In this document: positions 49,402-59,760 of the stretch, piece after piece | How the letters are laid out: each line of letters begins with the position of its first letter | Position numbering within the stretch: the first letter of the stretch is position 1 | Assembly: GCA_023333565.1 (NCBI GenBank) | Contig: JAJKFH010002906.1 | Coordinates: 3,612,501-3,676,500 of the forward strand | Source of the DNA: Puffinus mauretanicus | Lineage: Eukaryota > Chordata > Aves > Procellariiformes > Procellariidae | DNA length: 64,000 bases | Direction: 5' to 3' | Made by a program: the position numbers and the translations under genes | The notes under the pieces: generated by a model | Seen by the model: only the letters and a program-made list of their open reading frames with translations | What the model was told of the DNA's origin: nothing | The model's database searches: none

Positions 49402-49979
49402 TGTCCTGGTTTTGGCTGGGATGGAGTTGATTTTCTTTCTATTAACTGGTATAGTGCTGTGTTTTGGATGTAGTGTGAGAATAATGTTGATGACACACTG
49501 ATGTTTTGGTTGTTGCTAGGTAATGTTTACGCTAGTCAAGGACTTTTTGTCTTCCCATGCCCTGCCAGATGTGCAGGGGGCTGGGAGGGACCGTGGCCAG
49601 GACGGCTGGCCCAGTTGGCCAATAGGCTATTCCATACCATATGACGTCATGCTCAGCATATAAGGCTGGGTGAAGAAGAAGGAAGTGGGGGGCGTTCGGA
49701 GGTGATGGCGTTTGTCTTCCCAAGTAACCGTTACGCGTGATGGAGCCCTGCTTTCCTGGCGATGGCTGAACACCTGCCTGCCGATGGGAAGTGGTGAATG
49801 AATTCCTTGCTTTGCTTTGCTTGCATGCGCGGCTTTTGCTTTCCCTATTAAACTGTCTTTATCTCAACCCACGAGTTTTCTCACTTTTACCCTTCTGATT
49901 CTCTCCCCATCCCACCCGGCAGGGGGGGTGAGCGAGCGGCTGCGTGGTATTTGGCTGCCTGCCAGGTTAAACCACGACA
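49402..49979 (+). mobile_element. Solo LTR, subfamily A
   Basis: 578 bp from TGTCCTGG to ACGACA, bounded by the perfect 5-bp repeat ACAGT (49397-49401 and 49980-49984). It carries CCAAT (49619-49623), an intact TGACGTCA (49642-49649), ATATAAGG (49658-49665) and ATTAAA (49847-49852). Very close in sequence to the copy at 18589-19166, so both are recent. Confidence 0.95.
49619..49665 (+). promoter_or_regulatory. LTR promoter core: CCAAT, CRE, TATA
   Basis: Same motif order and spacing as in the LTR at 18589-19166, with all three motifs intact. If transcribed, initiation would be expected about 25-30 bp downstream of the TATA-like sequence. Confidence 0.65.
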
Positions 49980-49984
49980 ACAGT

Positions 49985-52900
49985 GCAAATGTATCCATTA
50001 AGAATTATATTTAAGATTATTTGGAAAGACAATTTTCAGATTGCATGCTGTGAACCTCTTAATTCCAAATAATGGTAAATCTTCAATCAAAATATTGTGT
50101 GACACTATGAAAAATCAATTAAAATATTAGGTTTTGTAACAAAAAAAATGATTTCCTTGGTGGGGATTCTTGAAGAGCTGGCTAATGTATGATTCTGATT
50201 GTTGTCTGATCTCAACTGTTTATATTAGTAAAAGATATTAAAAATAAAGGCTGTCTCATGCCAAATTTATTTAGCATGGAAGCATTTGTCAGGGGTCTGT
50301 TTTATCAAAGTAAACAGGAAGAAAAGTAGATCTTACAATCCTGAATGGAAAGGAACTGTCCATGTAACAGTTTCTCCCTTTAATGATGACCCTCATTAAG
50401 AAAAATTTGACCCCCATTGCTTTAAAGGAAGGTCTTGTTTTATCTATGAGTGTAAGCAACTTCAGTTTACACACATACCACCTCCTTTCTCATTTGCTCT
50501 ACATCCCTCTGGCAAACACAACAACCACTTAAGTGGAAAAATATCTTGAAACAGAAGCTTAGCAAACATTCAAGCAAGACACACACAGGAGACAATTCTT
50601 CTGTGACAGAGATACAGATAATGGATATCTTCTCTTTGTTATATGCAGAGTTGAATGAAAATTATAATATTGTTATTTAAATCAGCTCTACGTGTTTCAT
50701 TCTGTTGGCACAATGAACAACCGTACACATCAAGAAGCAGAGTTTTTTAGCCTCATTCTGGACACAAGGCTATGTGTGAAGAAAATCTAAAAGCGTGTAA
50801 TCTCAAAGAAAAATCTGATAGATGTTGTTTGAACTGCATCAGGATCATGCTGAGAGCAAAAAATGTAGTTTAAAGGAAAAGTTTTATTTGTACCCTGAAA
50901 TGTAAGACAGCTAAACCAGAGGAAACTTTGCTTCTGTAAGGATCTAATGTGACAAAGATATTGCTCCAGCTGCTTCTGGTTGAAGTACAGATAAAGGCAG
51001 AAACATTATACACAAAGCCTTGCATCAAATCATATAATCTCAGCTGCGTTACACACATGGAGGTGTGTCACTACAGTAATTCTCTCTTCTTTAACAAGAA
51101 AGAATGCTACTGAAATGTATGCAGTTACAATTTTTATAGACAGCAGCGATTGTTTCTTACATATTCCAGTGACATCAGGAGCATGGATCTCACAAAGGCC
51201 AAGGATTGAAATGGATCACCAAGGATTTCATTACTAAGGTATAAAGGCATGTAACAAAAGCCCAATGTCTCATTAATCCACAGAATGATATGTGCTTCAG
51301 TGAATAAGCACAGGCAATTAAGGGTAAGAGAAATAATAAACATCTATAGGACATAATTTCTGTAAGTTTCATGGAGTCAAGTGTTTTGCTTTTTGTTAGT
51401 GAAAAAAGTTTAAAGAAATTCACAGACTGAAAAATGCAAAGGCATGCCACAGTAATTGCTTATTATGTTCAAGATATGTTTCGACTTGCAAGAGATAGTC
51501 TATGAGTCTTTCTGTGCTATCTTCCAGTACTACTTTCTTAGTACTTCTGTACTACTAAAAAGTACAGAACTTATATAATCACTTTAGAAATCAACAAAAA
51601 TTAAAAGAATTTTAAAACTCTGTCTTCCCAGGCAAGTTTAGACTGTAAAAAGTATATAACAAAAGACTTTCTCCCTGACAGAATCTGTCACCTAGGAGAG
51701 CAAGGCATCATTTGTGTGGAACTTGGAGAGCACACGATGTCAAACTTTCATAGCGCTCTGGCAAAACACAGGTGGCTTTTAACTGATATTTCCCTTTTAA
51801 AGGGACACCTTCAAAAGTATAATTTTTTCTTTGATATAAAACCTCCATGAAATAGCAGCTGAGTGTATTGTTGTGACTGCTGGAATTAACACAGTTTTAG
51901 GTCTGTGATTCATACTAGCACAAAGGGGGAAAAATGTTTTAAATTATATTTTGATGTGTTCTTTCATAACTGATCTTTAATTTTTCTTGAATCATCAACT
52001 GGACCTCTTAATTTACAGCCTAACTGATTATGAAAACCTTTTTCCTGAGGTGGTGAGAAATTCCTCTACTCTTTCCCAAAAATATCTGGTCCCTTTAATT
52101 ACAGCTTATCTCACTGTTGTCTTGTATATTTTTAAATGTATGTAGAGCGATCCAATTCTGTGTTTGAAGTCCAAAGACTTGTGTTTATTCTAGCTCTTAA
52201 CAGTGACTTGATCAGTGATCTTAATCAAATCCCTTAGAACTCAAAGCAGCAAAACACAAAAACGCTTAACAAAACTTAACAGGACTTAACATTTAGCAAC
52301 CACTTGAGTATTTTGCACTCTGTTGGTCTGTGCCTCCCATCTGTGTAAAGGAAAAGAGAATGTTTATACCTTCCTTTCTTCCCTCACAGATGTTTCAAGA
52401 CTTATTCAGTTTGAAGAAAGATGGAGTTTTAATTGCATTGCAGAGAAATGAATGGCCATGATACATGAGAAAAGATGCAGTCTGATCAGCAGCAAGATTT
52501 ACAGAGAAAAGGTGGCATTCAGGAACTTGAAGTACAACTCTCAAAGGTTAGTGAACGTAAAAGAAAAGGCTATGTTGCTTCCAGGCTCCCATTTAAACTA
52601 TTTTTTTATTTGGTGAAAGGTTTCCTTATTTTGTTGGGTATTTGTTTTGAAACTTATTTAATAAAAAGGAAGCAGTTAAATATCAGAATTCCCTAAAGAA
52701 ATCCCCCTGCTACTTTTTTTCCCATGAAGCTCCAGAGTTAAGGAATGCCCTTAGTATTAGTATTCACAAACAAGGGAGTTGTAAAGATGAGATATGCATA
52801 AAATAGATATAGTTTCTTTCATCAGAGAAAATTCCCAGGGCTACTGGTATTCAGATAAATCATTTTTCTTTTGTTTCTGAGGAGTTCTAAAAAGTTAAAA

Positions 52901-55020
52901 TATTAATAATCAAAGGCACCACCTCCTCCCTCCTCCCCTCCTCCCCCCCCTCCCCCCCAGTTCCAAACCATAAAATCCAACACACCAGCAATGAAGGTGG
53001 AAATGAAGGAAAAAAGCTGTAAGAGTCATTGGGGACTGATTTGGAAATGGTCCCTGATATTTTTAAATGCTAAACCTTCTGTGTATATGTGTACATAACA
53101 CTGATGCCTTAGGGAACTCAGCTGTTGGAATAAGTTTTTAATAATCTATTTTGGATACTCAGGGAAGCATTCTTCAGTCTTCCTGCTTCCATCTTGCAAG
53201 ACCTTGAATGCCAGGAGGGGTCACGGGTGTCCTTGCAGATGTGACATTCTAGATTTGACCTTTCACAAGAACAATAGAATGAAATATTTGGAACATATGA
53301 CAGGAAATATTAAGTTTCTTCTCTACAATGCAATTAAAATCCCATATTTCTTCAAACTGAATAACACCATTGTTCATGATCTATATGTTGATCTTGTTCA
53401 CCATTCATAAAATAAAGCTGGACTCCTGAGGCAAATTATCTGGGAGCTTTTAATGAAAATATTAATGAAACATATGTTTTAAAAAAGTAAAGATGTGGGA
53501 AAATGGGTTACTGTAAGTAAAGGCTTTATAGATGATGCAGTCTACAGGTAAAAACAATAAAAAGATCATATAGGTCATGCTTCAGAAACTGTAACATATA
53601 CAACTCCACAGTGATTTTAACAGTTTGCTCTTGAGGAAACTATGAAAAACTTTTAATGTTATCAAAGTTCAACTCTGAAAATTACCTTGTCTTTCCAGTA
53701 GCAAGGCTTTGTGTTAAGGAGGAGAACTGGTGAAATCTTCTGCATTTTTTCTTACTGCGTGATAACAACTCTGTTAAATTCTAGCTTGCTTCCTAAGCTA
53801 AACAGAGTAGACTAAAAATGAAGAAATATTCTTGTATTATGAATGTTTAGGTCAGGATACTAGAGGATTTCACAAAGATAAATCTCATTTCATGGTTGCT
53901 TGGATTATCATGACACTTTGGTTATGGTACGTAGTTCATATAAAATTTTGGGGCCTGTTCTTAAAAGCAAATAAACAATTATTTTTTAGATATGCAATGT
54001 GTGTTCAAGATACCATTGTTTTTTTCAACAATAAAAATAAATTGATTTCATGGGCATGTATTCCTTTTCTTTCTCCAAGGTGGCACACAGAATAGAAAAA
54101 GAATTGCTTTTTCAAACATGTTCCTTAAATTAAAAATAGTGGTAAAAATAACCCCAAATCACACTCTTAATCTTTTTTCAGGAGGGATTTTGACCTTGCT
54201 AGCATTTGTTCAAAAAACAAAATTATATGGGTTCTTATTCCTTTTACGTTACTGTTCAGAGATTAAGGCATAGAGGAGACCTGTATTTAATACTTTGCTA
54301 TATCTTCAGGGACATGATATCACCTGATCCATCTTACAAGTACGTAGGTCTGCCAGGGTCTTAGGCAAATGTGCAAAATGACTGCACAGTGGATATGCAA
54401 CAGATGTAGAGCACTGGGTGTGGGCACCTTTTAAAGTGGAGATCAGAGTGTGCATCTCAGGGATCCATACCTTAAAATGGCTCCAGAACTGATATTTTCT
54501 ATCTTTCAGATGCCAATTGTAACTAGAAACTCTGGTGTATGGGAAGGGGTAGAGATAAGAAGGATGGAAAGAAGGGAGTCCATACTGTAGAAACACCATG
54601 GAATAATTAAATATTTATTGATCCAGATAATGACAGCATGTGTTTGAAAGTGCAAGTAATAACAAATCCCATAGATTATTGACTGTGATGGCATTCTGAC
54701 CAAATATTATAGAGATGTCTCAACAGGAACTGAACAGTACTCAACGCAAACTAAAAGAGATTCATGTCAAACACCTACACACCTAAAACTAGAGAGATTT
54801 TCCTTTTCTTAATTATGATTTAGACCTGAATTTAATGATCTACCTACTCTTGAGTAATTTGTGTAAAAACATAAAACATGGTTGTATTGTTTCAGAACAA
54901 AAGTCCTGACCCCAGATGAGGAAGCCATCATGGCAGTGGCCAAAAATGAATGTTGAGGAACAGTATAAAAACAGGAAAAGCATTTATGATAATTCCTGCT
55001 GGTACTTTCCAGGCTCTAGT
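49985..55020. other. Unassigned AT-rich spacer
   Basis: No exon, RNA gene or transposon recognised. The notable local feature is the C-rich tract at 52921-52960. Confidence 0.45.
52921..52960 (-). repeat. C-rich tract with G-quadruplex potential on the minus strand
   Basis: Forty nucleotides of almost pure pyrimidine on the + strand, with C runs of 3, 4, 8 and 8 separated by short T-containing spacers. The minus strand therefore has at least four G runs of 3 or more with very short loops. The purine/pyrimidine bias also allows triplex DNA. Confidence 0.75.
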
Positions 55021-55029
55021 TTTTTACAG

Positions 55030-55435
55030 ACCTAGGACTTTCTGAGAGTGTTTGGTAACCTGTCAGGCTCCTGGGGGCACTCACAGGGCTTGACTGTCCC
55101 TGACCAGCCTCCCCCATGGTTTCCCCCCCCACTATCCAGGTCCCAGGACCCCACGTTAGCCCCCCTGGGTCTCTCAGCCCCTGCCCCAGCGATGCCACAG
55201 CAGGGCCGGTCTCCAGCTCCCAACAGCCCGCCTGGCCATGAGCCCTCGTCCAGCCCAGCCTTGGCCTGTCCCCATCCCCAGGGAGGTGTCCGATGCCCGG
55301 GGCTGGGGCTGCCCTGGTGCCCCCCGTCTGCCCTGCTCCTGGCTGGGGCAGTGGGATGGGCCCAGGCTGGCAGGCCCTGCCCTGACAGACCCTGTGGGGA
55401 GCCCCCACGGCTCTAGCAGCCAGCCTGCTCTGCAC
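55030..55435. other. Abrupt GC-rich island of unknown origin
   Basis: About 400 bp rich in C and G with only a modest number of CpG sites, set in AT-rich flanks with sharp edges. Long open frames run across it on both strands (for example 150 codons at 55016-55468 on the minus strand), but they are Pro/Gly/Ala-rich and expected from base composition. It has the feel of a dispersed GC-rich avian repeat rather than a CpG-island promoter or an exon, but I cannot name a family. Confidence 0.4.
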
Positions 55436-56052
55436 CGTCACAAAATCTTCCATAGATTTTGCTTTCAAAACTCAGTTTTGTTAGTTCCCACAGCAACTTT
55501 GAGCATTCACAGCATCCTCTGGAAGCAAGTTCTGACTCAAATGTCTGTTATGTGTCTTCTTTTTTGTATCTGGCTTCAACTAGCTTGATTTTTTACCGCT
55601 TTGCTCTTATACTGGTGGGGAAAATGAGTTTTTAACACCTTTTTATCCTTTTCATGACACCCAGGATTTTATACCTCTTTATTACACCTCCCTTTTTATT
55701 TTGCAAACTAAAGAGCTTTGCTTTTTTTTTGTCAAAAATTTTCTGAAAACTTTCTCCATATCTTTGATCATCTTTGTTGCTTTCCAAACTTTTCATGGTC
55801 TTCTATAACTCTCCTGGGATGGAAAGACAAAAACTACAGAGTATTTAAGATGTCGACAACAGATTGAAATAGTGACATAATTATGATCTCAGTTTAATTC
55901 CCTATTCCCATTTTAATATTTCCTAACAGTTGGGTAATTTTTGTTTTGTTTCGTTTTGTTTTTTAACAATATTGAGCAATGAGCTCTTATTTTCTTGGAA
56001 TGAGTCATAATCCCAGCATCCTGAGTGACAACAGTCAGCTTGTTCTCAGTAT
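55436..56052. other. Unassigned spacer
   Basis: AT-rich, with a (GTTTT)n-like tract at about 55941-55963. No gene or transposon recognised. Confidence 0.45.
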
Positions 56053-56057
56053 TTTCC

Positions 56058-56619
56058 TGTTGTGGTTTAACCCGGCAGGCAGGCAAACACCACACAGCCG
56101 CTCACTCACTCCCTGCTCCTCCCTCAGTGGGATGGGGGAGAGAATCGGGAAAAAAAAGTAAAATTCGTGGATTGAGATCAAGAGAGTTTAATAGAACAGA
56201 ACAGGAAGGGAAAATAATAATAATAATGATGATGATGATGATGATGATGAATAGAATATACAAAATGAGTGATGCACAGTGCAATTGCTCACCACCCACC
56301 AGCCGATGCCCAGGCCGTCCCCAAACAGCGATCGCGTCTCCCTGACCAACCCCCAGTTTATGTACTGAGCATGATGTCATATGGTATGGAATACCCCGTT
56401 GCTCCGTTGGGTCAGCTGTCCTGGCTATGCTCCCTCCCAGCTTCTTGTGCACCTGGCAGAACACGAGAAGCTGAAAAGTTCTTGACTAGTGTAAACATTA
56501 CTTAGCAACAACTAAAACATCAGTGCGTTATCAACATTATTCTTGTACTAAATCCAAAACACAGTGCTATATCAGCTACCAGGAAGAAAATTAACTCTAT
56601 CCCAGCTGAAACCAGGATA
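56058..56619 (-). mobile_element. Solo LTR, subfamily B
   Basis: About 562 bp with + strand ends TGTTGTGG and CCAGGATA, the last being a mutated form of CCAGGACA. The flanks show only a partial match (TTTCC against TTTTA), so the target duplication has decayed. The CRE is changed to TGATGTCA. A compound triplet tract, (AAT)n then (GAT)n, fills 56212-56250. Confidence 0.88.
56212..56250. repeat. Compound (AAT)n-(GAT)n microsatellite
   Basis: About five AAT units followed by eight or so GAT units inside the solo LTR, at the same position as the AAT tracts of the two other subfamily B copies. Confidence 0.85.
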
Positions 56620-59119
56620 TTTTAACTTAGACACCCTGCCATCCAAATTGTTTGTTTTGAGGACACGTCAGAGTTGGGAGCATCAAATGCCTTAGGAAGT
56701 GAAGTGAAATATGAAAACTGAAGGACACTGGATGGCAACCAATATGTAGATGCAGAAAGTTACCTTTTTGCTACAACTTCTAATGTGAATAAAGAGCAAA
56801 TTTAATCTATTCAGAAATTGTTCAGTAAAATGAACCTTTATCAAAAAAAATCTCTTCATTGTACCTAAAATATTTCTCTTTAAAGATCTTGAATACAAGG
56901 AATTTCTACCAAATCAAAGGCAGGACTCTGAGGAAAACCTGACAGAATTCTTATCTGCTGTTAGTGATTGGGAATCCAAGGCTCCGAAGAGTATAGTATT
57001 TTAGAGATGATGTGTTTTTCCCCTGTGAATTAAATCTCATTATCCATGGTGCCAAGACAGTTTATTGTGGCAAATTGCTGCATTCCACCTCCAAATAGGG
57101 GTGAGCTTTTGGCTCTGTAGGAAGACCCTAGCAGCCTTGAGAGCTTTATACCAAGTCTGGGTTCTTGGGTTTTCCAAGTTTCTTGGCATGGAAATGTTGA
57201 AATGGCTAGCAGCAACAGTCAAACTGACAAGAATGTTAATTCCACTGTAGCAGCTGCTGGAGATCAATGGTGCTTGACCATAGGAAGCCCCACTGGGCAG
57301 ATTGTCCTTTGGCCAAAGATTCTAAGATGTCCTGACTCTTGAGCCAACTCATTCCCCAGCCTCTTGATCCCCTCAAGAATGTGATTTTTGCTCAGCAGCT
57401 GCAGTCCCAGTGCATTTATTTTACTTGTTGGGAACAGAGGGCAATAGGGGAAAATGTTTTTTTTTTCTTCTTCAGAATGTCTGTTCATGGGAAATTTAGC
57501 AAATTTGGTTTCTGCATGATTTGGTTCAAAACCAAATATAGAAATATCATTATGTAGGTTTTATTACACAAAATAGAGTATGTGAATTTTGGCCAGTTGC
57601 TGTGCCAACTATTCCCATCTGCCCTGAAAGAAGCATGTAGCAGAAGTGGGCTCCAAGGACAAAAGTAAGAGTGGCTGGTGTTCAGACTGAATTGACTGCT
57701 ATGGAAATTTAAAAAAAAAAAAAAAAAAAACACCAAAAAACTTTTAAAAAAGACTTTGACACAGACCCTTTTTTGTATTATTTTTATTAAAAATAAAGAT
57801 AAAAGATCCTTGATTGAAAAGCTATCTCCAGAACAACAGCAAGAAAGCAATATAGTTGTTTCACACAGCCATCTGGTCTTCCTAGGGCTCCAGCAGTTAG
57901 ACCCTGTTAATTCTGATCTAGGTTTATTTTTTTTATTTAACTTTCTGATGTCGGTGGAAAGTGCTTACACATGCAGTATCAAGCCATTTTGTATAAATCT
58001 GTACTAATACTCTTAAAACCACACAGCACTCAGAATCCAGGATTAAAGCTTTAAACCAGATGAAATATATATTGGGATTCCCAACAAGTTTTGTTTCTTT
58101 TTATAATGCAAATGCATTAATGCTCTGACCTCAAAACTGAAAGACCAAGGCCCAGATAGCTATCAAGAATCTGGCAAAGCACTATTCATCCAGCACAGGC
58201 ATTCAGAAAAACAGGACTCCCCCCATCCTAAACAACAACAAAGAGAGATAGCAAAGACTTATATCTCAAGAACATTATTTTGTTTCCATTCTAATCACAA
58301 TTTAAGAGTATTGCAATACTTTTAGATTTCTGCTTGTTAAAAAAAAGGTATAATTCCACAAACTACAGTATTTTTTAAATCTGTAGCTTCTTGAAAGAAA
58401 ATATATTAATAATTTAATACAAAATACTGAAAAATGCTGAGGCATTTTTCTGGTCTGCAAGCAGTTTATGATAACTAAATAATAAATAATAACAACAATA
58501 AATAGTTAAATAGTATCTTTTATATTTGTGATTTTAAAGCATGTATCTTGTGTCTTCCATAAATATATAACTTTTAGTATTTCTTTCATTAAGGTAACAA
58601 TCCAAATAAAAAAAAAAGATCGTGTGATGTATTCGAAACCCGCACTAGAATGCTATTCACAGTCCTATGCTCAGCCCAATAAAACACATCTTGTCGTGTA
58701 TTAGACATTCCAGATGCTTAAAAGCAACTGGTTTTCAAATAAAGAAAAATATATCAATTTTGTTAATCAATCTTTCATGTTTTCTGTGTTTTTCAACACC
58801 ACACACACACACACAAAAGTTATATATACTCTTAAGTGAAATAAATATCATACGTTTGTGTATATACAGGAAAGAACAAAGATAATACAGAAGTTGTGAA
58901 AGGTGCCCTAATTTGGTGACTCTTTGCTTCTTAAACACAAAGTAGCATGCAAATGATTTCTCAGCAGGACAGTACAGTGCCACAGTACAAACATGCAGTC
59001 TCGCCCTATTTTCTCTTTTGAAGGTTTCCAAATGTTTCATCATCAAAAGGCATGGCAAGCATGTAGAACTGATGTCTTTGGTCTATGCATACAGCTTGTT
59101 CTCATTGTGGTTAATTTGT
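56620..59119. other. Unassigned AT-rich spacer
   Basis: No exon, RNA gene or transposon recognised. A long poly(A) tract at about 57711-57730 and a (CA)n tract at about 58799-58817 are the only simple repeats of note. Confidence 0.45.
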
Positions 59120-59757
59120 TATACTCTACCTGGAGGCTGGTAACAAGCAGATTACTGCATGGGTCTATCCTCCAATCTGTCCTTTTGACATCTTTATCAG
59201 TGACCTGCAGGAGATGAAAAGAGTGTGTTCTCACAGAGTTTGCATATGTCACCAAATTGTGGAGGACCAATCAGTATGCTCGAGGGCAGGGCTGCTGTAC
59301 AGAGGGAGTAGGCACAGGCTGGAGGAATGGGCCAATCTTATGAAAATCAACAAAGACAAATGCGAAGTCCTGCACCTAGGAAGGAAAAACTCATTGCAGA
59401 TTGGAAAAATTCAATCAACTGGAGTGAGTTCAGCTTCTTCATCAAGAAGGTGGAGCCAGGTTCTTCATAGTGGTGCAGGGTGGGAGGACAAGAAACAACA
59501 ATAATAAATTGAGTAAAAGACATAAGTTGAATATGACATACTGGTTATAAGGACAAATATTTTTACTATGAGGACAGTCAAGTGGTGGGACAGTTTCCCA
59601 GAGAAACTGTGCAGTTTCCACCCTTGGAGTTTTTCAAGACCCAACTGCATAAAGACTTGAGCAACCCGGTCTGATCTCATAGCTGAAGCTGTTTTGATGC
59701 TGAACTAGAGGTTGTCCGAGTACCTTCCAGCCTGCAATATTCTATGATTCTGTGATT
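59120..59757 (+). mobile_element. Older, rearranged CR1 3' fragment
   Basis: The sequence around 59155-59215 translates to a worn version of the CR1 segment just before the FADD box (GSILQSVLLTSLS in one frame, FDIFISDLQEM in another). It continues with EEWANLMKINKDKCEVLHLGR (about 59320-59385), the region after the catalytic box. Much of the C-terminal part is then missing, with a jump near 59480-59560, and the end reads into a CR1 3' UTR and the degenerate octamers ATTCTATG, ATTCTGTG, ATTCTA (59736-59757). It belongs to a different and older CR1 subfamily than the copy at 31180-34712. Confidence 0.88.
59736..59757 (+). repeat. CR1 3' terminal octamers, degenerate
   Basis: ATTCTATG, ATTCTGTG and a partial ATTCTA, followed directly by a poly(T) run. 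They mark the 3' end of the CR1 fragment. Confidence 0.85.
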
Positions 59758-59760
59758 CTA

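Noticed and set aside
55016..55468. Frames of 116-150 codons on both strands in the GC-rich island
   Set aside because: GC-rich DNA has few stop codons, and the products are Pro/Gly/Ala-rich with no domain.
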